A stretch of DNA of 44,889 nt. Origin: DATLGB01 sp037724045. Lineage in GTDB: Bacteria; Actinomycetota; Thermoleophilia; Solirubrobacterales; Solirubrobacteraceae. The stretch spans positions 1 through 44,889 of the forward strand of contig JBBJOW010000027.1 in the NCBI GenBank assembly GCA_037724045.1, given 5' to 3'. Made by a program: the position numbers and the translations under genes. The notes below the pieces were generated by a model. It worked only from the letters and a program-made list of their open reading frames with translations. It did no database searches and was not told where the DNA came from. Of this stretch, positions 40,571-44,889 are shown in pieces. Each line of letters starts with the position of its first letter. Position 1 is the first letter of the stretch.

Positions 40571-41431
40571 CAGCGCACCGACGCGCACCAGCTGGGCGAG
40601 CGGCTTGCGTCTGAGGTTTCTCTCCGAGACACGTGCGGTGCGGTACCCGCGCGCCTCGAAGTCGAGATCACGTTCGCGGTCGCGATCGAAGGAATCGCGG
40701 CGGCCGTGGGCGGCCCAGCCGTCGGTCTCGACGATCACGCGCTCGGCTGGCCAGAGGAAGTCGACCTGCCGGCGACCGATCCAGGCGTTGGCGTCGGGCT
40801 GCGGCAGCTCGGCGCGTCTGAGAAGGGACAGAGACGCATCTTCGAGGGAGGAATGGGTGGCGGAGGGTGCTTCGCCGAGCGCCTCTCTCACTGCCAACGC
40901 GCCTTTGCGGCCCGCGGCGAGTTGCTTCAGACGGTCGCGGTCGATGATCCGCTGATACTCGGCCTCGCCCAAGGCTCGGGAAAGCTGTTTCGAGGAAATC
41001 GGAAGGGAGGCGAGGTCGAGCAGCGTCTGCTCCGGGGTCGTCAGGCGGAAGCCCTGGTGGCCTGTCGTCTGCGGCGCGCGGTGGACGCGATGGACGATCA
41101 GGCCCTTCGGCCGGTTCTGGCTGCGGAGGGTGGTGGTCAGTTCCGGATAGCCGTCCCACGGGAGGATCTCCCACAGCGCCGCCGCAGTGCGATGGCTGAT
41201 GGCCGCGTCCTTCCCGACGGCGAACAGGGCCGCGCGTAGCCGCGCACGATCGCTGAGCGACGCGTGCCCGACGTGGTAGACGCCGCGGTGGACCCGGTGC
41301 AGCCTCTCGTTGCGCAGCATCGCGTCCACCTCGTCCTGCGAGAACCCGATCGCGACGCACTGCGAACGCGTGACGACGCCGTCCTGCCGTCCGGCGCGGT
41401 AGGCGAGCGCCCGGTCGAGTTCAACACCCAC
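40553..41431 (-). CDS. AbiEi-like N-terminal domain fused to DUF559 nuclease-like domain
   Basis: 292 residues. The N-terminal ~70 residues (GVVTRSQCVAIGFSQDEVDAML...LHRVHRGVYHVG) form a winged helix as in AbiEi antitoxins. Residues about 75-200 continue the AbiEi-like part. The C-terminus (VDFLWPAERVIVETDGWAAHGR...RDRERDLDFEARGYRTARVSERNL) is a DUF559/Vsr-like fold with the Asp and Glu of a PD-(D/E)xK centre. No AbiEii toxin gene is adjacent. It could be a nuclease under its own DNA-binding control or a defence remnant. It splits fakA from recG. GTG 41431 is the best start, without a clear Shine-Dalgarno. Confidence 0.78.
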   Translation of the reverse strand: MGVELDRALAYRAGRQDGVVTRSQCVAIGFSQDEVDAMLRNERLHRVHRGVYHVGHASLSDRARLRAALFAVGKDAAISHRTAAALWEILPWDGYPELTTTLRSQNRPKGLIVHRVHRAPQTTGHQGFRLTTPEQTLLDLASLPISSKQLSRALGEAEYQRIIDRDRLKQLAAGRKGALAVREALGEAPSATHSSLEDASLSLLRRAELPQPDANAWIGRRQVDFLWPAERVIVETDGWAAHGRRDSFDRDRERDLDFEARGYRTARVSERNLRRKPLAQLVRVGALLLGGQ

Positions 41432-41537
41432 GCCGGCACCCGCCGTCGTGGATGTCCTTCGCCGTGACTAAGTGGGGGGTTTCGGCATCCATGGCTACTA
41501 GACGGCACGTGGGTGTCGTTTCCGACCCCGCCGCCGC

Positions 41538-43643
41538 GTGCGCGGGCACAATGGCTGGATCGGCCCGACCGAGTTCGCCACATGCACCCCCTTCACCAGC
41601 CCGCCGGCCACGGCGGGGCAAACGCGGCCGTCCGAACTGGACGCGACGACCCCGGTCAAGGGGGACCGCGCCCAGAAGGCCGCGGAGGTGTTGGGGATCG
41701 AGACGCTGAGCGGCCTGTTCGCCCACTTGCCCCGCGACCGTCGGGAGGCGCAGACGATCGCTGCGCTGCAGCCCGACGAGACCGCGACCGTGGTCGTCGA
41801 GGTGCGCACCGTCACGAGCCGATCCGTGCGCCGCCGCGGCATGAAGCCGATGGTGGTGGCCACCGTCGCCGACGCGACGGGAGTGATGGAGGCGACGTTC
41901 TTCAACCAGCCGTGGCTGGCGAACCGCTATCCGCCGGGCACGAAGCTGATCCTCACGGGCAGATTGGATCCCCGCCCACCCCGCAACCGCTTCCGCGTGA
42001 GCGGTCACGCGATGACCCAGGGCGACGTCGGCGCCGACGTCGCCACCTATCCGGCGACGGAGGGCCTGGCCGGCGACCAGATCCTCGAGCTCGTCCGCAA
42101 TCACCGACCGCTCATCCAGCACACCATGGAGCCGCTCCCGGCCCGCATCCGCGTGCAGGAGCGCCTTCCCGACCTCGCCGCCGCGATCGACGAGGCGCAT
42201 TTCGGCACCACCGACCACGGTCGCCGGCGCCTCGCGTTCGACGAGCTGCTGCTCACCCAACTCGCCTTCCTGCGCCGCCGCGCCTTCCGGCGCGACCACA
42301 CCCGCTCCCTGCCCCTTGGTGAGAGACGGGATGTCACGGCGGCCTGGCTGGCGGATTCGCTTCCCTTCCAGCTGACGGAGGACCAGGCGCGCGCGATGAG
42401 CGTGATCGACGAGGACCTCGCCGACGACCGCCCGATGCAGCGGCTGCTCATGGGCGAGGTCGGCTCGGGCAAGACCGTCGTCGCGGTGTACGCGATGCTG
42501 CGCGCGGTCGAGCACGGCGCGCAGGCCGCGCTGATGGCGCCCACGGAGACGCTCGCCGAGCAGCACTTCGCCACGCTGCAGCGCCTGCTGCCCAGCGCGC
42601 TGACGTCGGCGGCGCTGCTCACCGGCGCGACCCCCGCCGGCCGTCGCCGCGACCTGCTCGCGAAGCTCGCGACGGGAGAGCTGCAGCTGCTCGTCGGCAC
42701 CCACGCGCTGATCGAGGAGCCCGTCGTCTTCGACCAGCTCGCCGTGGCGGTCGTCGACGAGCAGCACCGCTTCGGTGTCAATCAGCGCCGGGCGCTGGAC
42801 CGCAAGGGGCCGGGGTCCAGGACGCCGCACGTCCTGCACATGACCGCCACGCCGATCCCGCGTACGCAGGCGCTGACCGCTTACGGCGACCTCGACACGA
42901 CCACCCTCAAGGAGCTCCCCGCCGGCCGGCGCCCGATCACGACGCACGTGGCGAACACCCCGGCCGAGCGCGAGCGGGCCTACCACCGCATCGAGGAGGA
43001 GCTCGACGCCGGCCGCCAGGCGTTCGTCGTCTGCCCGCTGGTGGAGGCCTCCGAAGCACTCGAGGCCCGTGCCGCCACCGAGGAGTACGAGCGCCTCAGA
43101 CGCGACGTCTTCCCGACGCGCTCGCTGGTCCTGCTGCACGGCCGCATGGCCCCGCGCGACAAGCAGGACGCCATGCTGGCCTTCGCGGCCGGGGGAGCCG
43201 ACATCCTGGTCGCGACCACGGTGATCGAGGTCGGCATCGACGTTCCCAACGCGACCGTCATGCTCGTCGAGGACGCGGAGCGGTTCGGCATCAGCCAGCT
43301 GCACCAGCTGCGCGGCCGGGTGGGGCGCGGCGCGCACGCCTCGCTGTGCCTGCTGTTCGGCAGCAAGGAGTCGCGGCGCCTGCAAGCCCTCGCAGAGCAC
43401 TCCGATGGCTTCCGCCTCGCCGAGATCGACCTCGAGCTGCGCGGGGAGGGGGAGCTGATCGGGGTGCGCCAGTCGGGCATGGGAGCGTTCCGCTACGCCC
43501 GGCTGCCCGAGGACGCGAAGCTGCTGGCCCGCGCGCGCCATCACGCCAAGACGCTCGTCGCAGAGCTCGATCACCATCCGCTGCTGGCAATGGCGTTCGA
43601 CGTGAGATTCGGCGCCGAGAGCATGCAGCCCATCCCGGCATGA
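41538..43643 (+). CDS. recG: ATP-dependent DNA helicase RecG
   Basis: 701 residues. The OB-fold wedge (VVVEVRTVTSRSVRR...VVATVADATGVMEATFFNQPWL) is followed by helicase motifs GEVGSGKT (Walker A), DEQH, MTATPIPRT, TTVIEVGIDVPNA and QLRGRVGRG. It remodels stalled forks and Holliday junctions. GTG 41538 is the only near start codon in frame, giving an N-terminal ~35 residues unlike the family; the conserved part begins near LDATTPVKGDRAQKAAEVLG. The TGA stop opens junction cassette C. Confidence 0.94.
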   Translation: MRGHNGWIGPTEFATCTPFTSPPATAGQTRPSELDATTPVKGDRAQKAAEVLGIETLSGLFAHLPRDRREAQTIAALQPDETATVVVEVRTVTSRSVRRRGMKPMVVATVADATGVMEATFFNQPWLANRYPPGTKLILTGRLDPRPPRNRFRVSGHAMTQGDVGADVATYPATEGLAGDQILELVRNHRPLIQHTMEPLPARIRVQERLPDLAAAIDEAHFGTTDHGRRRLAFDELLLTQLAFLRRRAFRRDHTRSLPLGERRDVTAAWLADSLPFQLTEDQARAMSVIDEDLADDRPMQRLLMGEVGSGKTVVAVYAMLRAVEHGAQAALMAPTETLAEQHFATLQRLLPSALTSAALLTGATPAGRRRDLLAKLATGELQLLVGTHALIEEPVVFDQLAVAVVDEQHRFGVNQRRALDRKGPGSRTPHVLHMTATPIPRTQALTAYGDLDTTTLKELPAGRRPITTHVANTPAERERAYHRIEEELDAGRQAFVVCPLVEASEALEARAATEEYERLRRDVFPTRSLVLLHGRMAPRDKQDAMLAFAAGGADILVATTVIEVGIDVPNATVMLVEDAERFGISQLHQLRGRVGRGAHASLCLLFGSKESRRLQALAEHSDGFRLAEIDLELRGEGELIGVRQSGMGAFRYARLPEDAKLLARARHHAKTLVAELDHHPLLAMAFDVRFGAESMQPIPA

Positions 43644-43686
43644 TTACGAAGTATCAGGAAAGCACCCCGTCAGGGATCGCACCGTG
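43641..43686 (+). promoter_or_regulatory. Stop-to-start junction cassette, copy C (recG|rsmD)
   Basis: It runs from the recG stop (TGA 43641) to the rsmD start (GTG 43684), 43 nt. It is identical to copy A except for two bases in hairpin 2 (loop GTCA, and A in the G-run giving AGGGA). The 16-base hairpin 1 and the final TCGCACC are unchanged, although the copies are 42 kb apart. Confidence 0.8.
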
Positions 43687-44196
43687 AGGGTCATCGCCGG
43701 TCAGCACAAGGGCCGGCGCCTGCGATCTCCGCCCGGCGCCCGCCCGACCGCGGATCGCGTCAAGGAGGCGCTCTTCTCGATCCTCGGAGACCGCGTGCCG
43801 GGCGCCCGCGTCCTGGACCTCTTCGCGGGGTCGGGCGCGCTCGGCATCGAAGCGCTGTCCCGCGGAGCCGCCGAGGCGACCTTCGTCGACGACGACGAAC
43901 GGGCGATCCGAACGATCCGCGCGAACCTCGAAGGCGCTGCGGCGATCCGGCGCGATGCGGTGAGCTTCCTGCGGTCGGCGTCCGACCAATACGATCTCGT
44001 CTTCCTAGACCCCCCGTACCGGCTGGCAGAGCGCTACGGACGGGAGCTGTCGGAGCCCATCGCCGCGGTCCTCGCACCGGGTGGGACGGTCGTCTCCGAA
44101 AGCGACCGCCGCACGCCGCTGGACCTGCCGGACCTGGCGCTCGTCGACGAGCGCCGGTACGGCGACACCCTCATCCGACTCCATGCCTCCCACTAA
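43684..44196 (+). CDS. rsmD: 16S rRNA m2G966 methyltransferase
   Basis: 170 residues. MRVIAGQHKGRRL and RPTADRVKEALFSIL are the RsmD opening; DLFAGSGALGIEALSRGA is the SAM-binding motif and FLDPPY the catalytic one. It methylates G966 of 16S rRNA, next to the position modified by RsmB (C967), whose gene is at 16339. The GTG at 43684 gets its Shine-Dalgarno from junction cassette C. It overlaps coaD by 14 bases, the usual neighbour. Confidence 0.95.
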   Translation: MRVIAGQHKGRRLRSPPGARPTADRVKEALFSILGDRVPGARVLDLFAGSGALGIEALSRGAAEATFVDDDERAIRTIRANLEGAAAIRRDAVSFLRSASDQYDLVFLDPPYRLAERYGRELSEPIAAVLAPGGTVVSESDRRTPLDLPDLALVDERRYGDTLIRLHASH

Positions 44197-44680
44197 GCGC
44201 ATCGCCGTGTGCCCCGGGTCCTACGACCCGGTCACGCTCGGCCACGTCGACGTCATCACCCGGGCGTCCAAGCTCTTCGACGAGCTGATCGTGGCGGTCG
44301 TCAACGCCTCCGTGCGCAAGGACAACGCGTTGTTCACGGCGGAACGGCGCTGCGAGTTCATCGCGGAGGCGACCAGCCACCTGCCCAACGTGACTGTCGA
44401 GCCCTTCGACGTGCTCGTCGTCGAGTTCGCGCGCCGCAGGGAGGCCGTCGCCATCGTCAAGGGCCTGCGCGCGATCTCGGACTTCGAGTACGAGGCGGAG
44501 ATGACGCAGCTCAACCGCCGCCAGGCGCCTGAGATCGAATCGATCTTCATCATGGCGAGCCCCCAGTACAGTTTCCTCTCCTCCAGCGGGGTCAAGGAAT
44601 TGGCCATCTTCGGCGGTGATGTGTCGGACCTCGTTCCCGCACACGTCGAGGCACCGTTGAAGGAAGCCCTCGCCCGTTGA
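44183..44680 (+). CDS. coaD: Phosphopantetheine adenylyltransferase
   Basis: 165 residues. CPGSYDPVTLGHVDVI carries the nucleotidyltransferase TxGH motif; KGLRAISDFEYEAEM and SPQYSFLSSSGVKELA (the SSS motif with phosphate-binding residues) complete the signature. It makes dephospho-CoA from 4'-phosphopantetheine and ATP. ATG 44183 lies inside the end of rsmD. Confidence 0.96.
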   Translation: MPPTKRIAVCPGSYDPVTLGHVDVITRASKLFDELIVAVVNASVRKDNALFTAERRCEFIAEATSHLPNVTVEPFDVLVVEFARRREAVAIVKGLRAISDFEYEAEMTQLNRRQAPEIESIFIMASPQYSFLSSSGVKELAIFGGDVSDLVPAHVEAPLKEALAR

Positions 44681-44699
44681 CGAACAGCCTTACCTGACC

Positions 44700-44889
44700 A
44701 TGGACGTCCTCGTACTCATCGACAAGCTGGACGACCTGATCCACAACGCGAAGCGCACCATGCTTCCGGGTTCCGATCAGGTCCGCCTCGACCGTGAGGA
44801 GGTCTACGACATCCTCGATCAGATGCGGGCGACCATCCCCGAGGAGATCAAGCAGGCGCGCTGGATCGTCAAGGAGCGCCAGGAGATGC
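44700..44889 (+). CDS. SepIVA/DivIVA-like septation protein, N-terminal part
   Basis: Only 63 codons are visible before the window ends. MDVLVLIDKLDDLIHNAK, DQVRLDREEVYDILDQM and IPEEIKQARWIVKERQEM form a short N-terminal unit with a linker and then a helix, as in mycobacterial SepIVA, which also follows coaD. Such proteins are coiled-coil septum or envelope-growth factors. ATG 44700 starts 20 bases after coaD. The coiled coil itself is not in the window. Confidence 0.72.
   Translation, partial: MDVLVLIDKLDDLIHNAKRTMLPGSDQVRLDREEVYDILDQMRATIPEEIKQARWIVKERQEM

Noticed and set aside
41421..43577. 718-codon minus frame opposite recG
   Set aside because: It mirrors recG codon structure; RecG helicase motifs on plus are intact and fully explain the region.

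Overview
The window is a gene-dense (about 95% coding by eye), very GC-rich stretch with the codon use, gene order and small-gene content of an actinomycetote. The combination of the metK-priA-def-fmt-rsmB-rpe-rib and rpmB-fakA-recG-rsmD-coaD gene orders, a six-gene mce operon, DUF1206 and DUF3352 proteins and an AbiEi/DUF559 fusion suggests the class Thermoleophilia (Solirubrobacterales or a relative). That placement is inference; no rRNA gene is present to settle it. No tRNA, rRNA, CRISPR array, prophage or complete insertion sequence was seen. No gene-free stretch exceeds 300 bases; the longest (33156-33389) is mostly a 158-bp MITE-like element.

Layout. 1-6.5 kb: end of a DAHP synthase gene, tyrA, aroA, an exported LVIVD beta-propeller protein, cmk and der. 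6.5-18.5 kb: DUF3352 protein, metK, a solitary DNA methyltransferase, priA, a convergent Tat-exported PhoX/DUF839 protein, def-fmt, two minus-strand membrane/secreted proteins, then rsmB, a double zinc ribbon protein and rpe. 18.5-27.5 kb (minus): mceA-F, with no YrbE/MlaE permease or ATPase beside it. 27.6-33.2 kb: arfB, then a small envelope/regulatory group (GT2 glycosyltransferase, SAM methyltransferase, STAS protein on minus; two GT-C-type membrane glycosyltransferases on plus). 33.2-36.9 kb: MITE, then the complete riboflavin set ribD-ribE-ribBA-ribH. 36.8-38.7 kb (minus): a PknB-like kinase with an extracytoplasmic TPR-like domain, and a DoxX protein. 38.7-44.9 kb: rpmB, fakA, an AbiEi/DUF559 protein on minus, recG-rsmD-coaD and the start of a SepIVA/DivIVA-like gene.

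The most unusual feature is a short cassette found at five operon junctions between unrelated genes (tyrA|aroA, cmk|der, mceC|mceD, mceD|mceE, recG|rsmD). Each copy starts with the TGA stop of the upstream gene and ends at the GTG start of the downstream gene. Stop-to-start distance is 43 nt in four copies and 46 in the fifth. Each has two potential hairpins: a 5' one with a GAA loop, with paired base changes in copy B, and a 3' one whose descending strand is the Shine-Dalgarno sequence. Copies A and C differ at only 2 of 47 bases although 42 kb apart. This looks like a dispersed RNA element for translational coupling.

A second pattern is regulatory. At least five genes have a TANNNT -10 box ending 6 or 7 nt before an ATG or GTG, as expected for leaderless transcripts. 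At three divergent gene pairs, two -10 boxes are placed back to back and share their TA, within an AGGGTA core.
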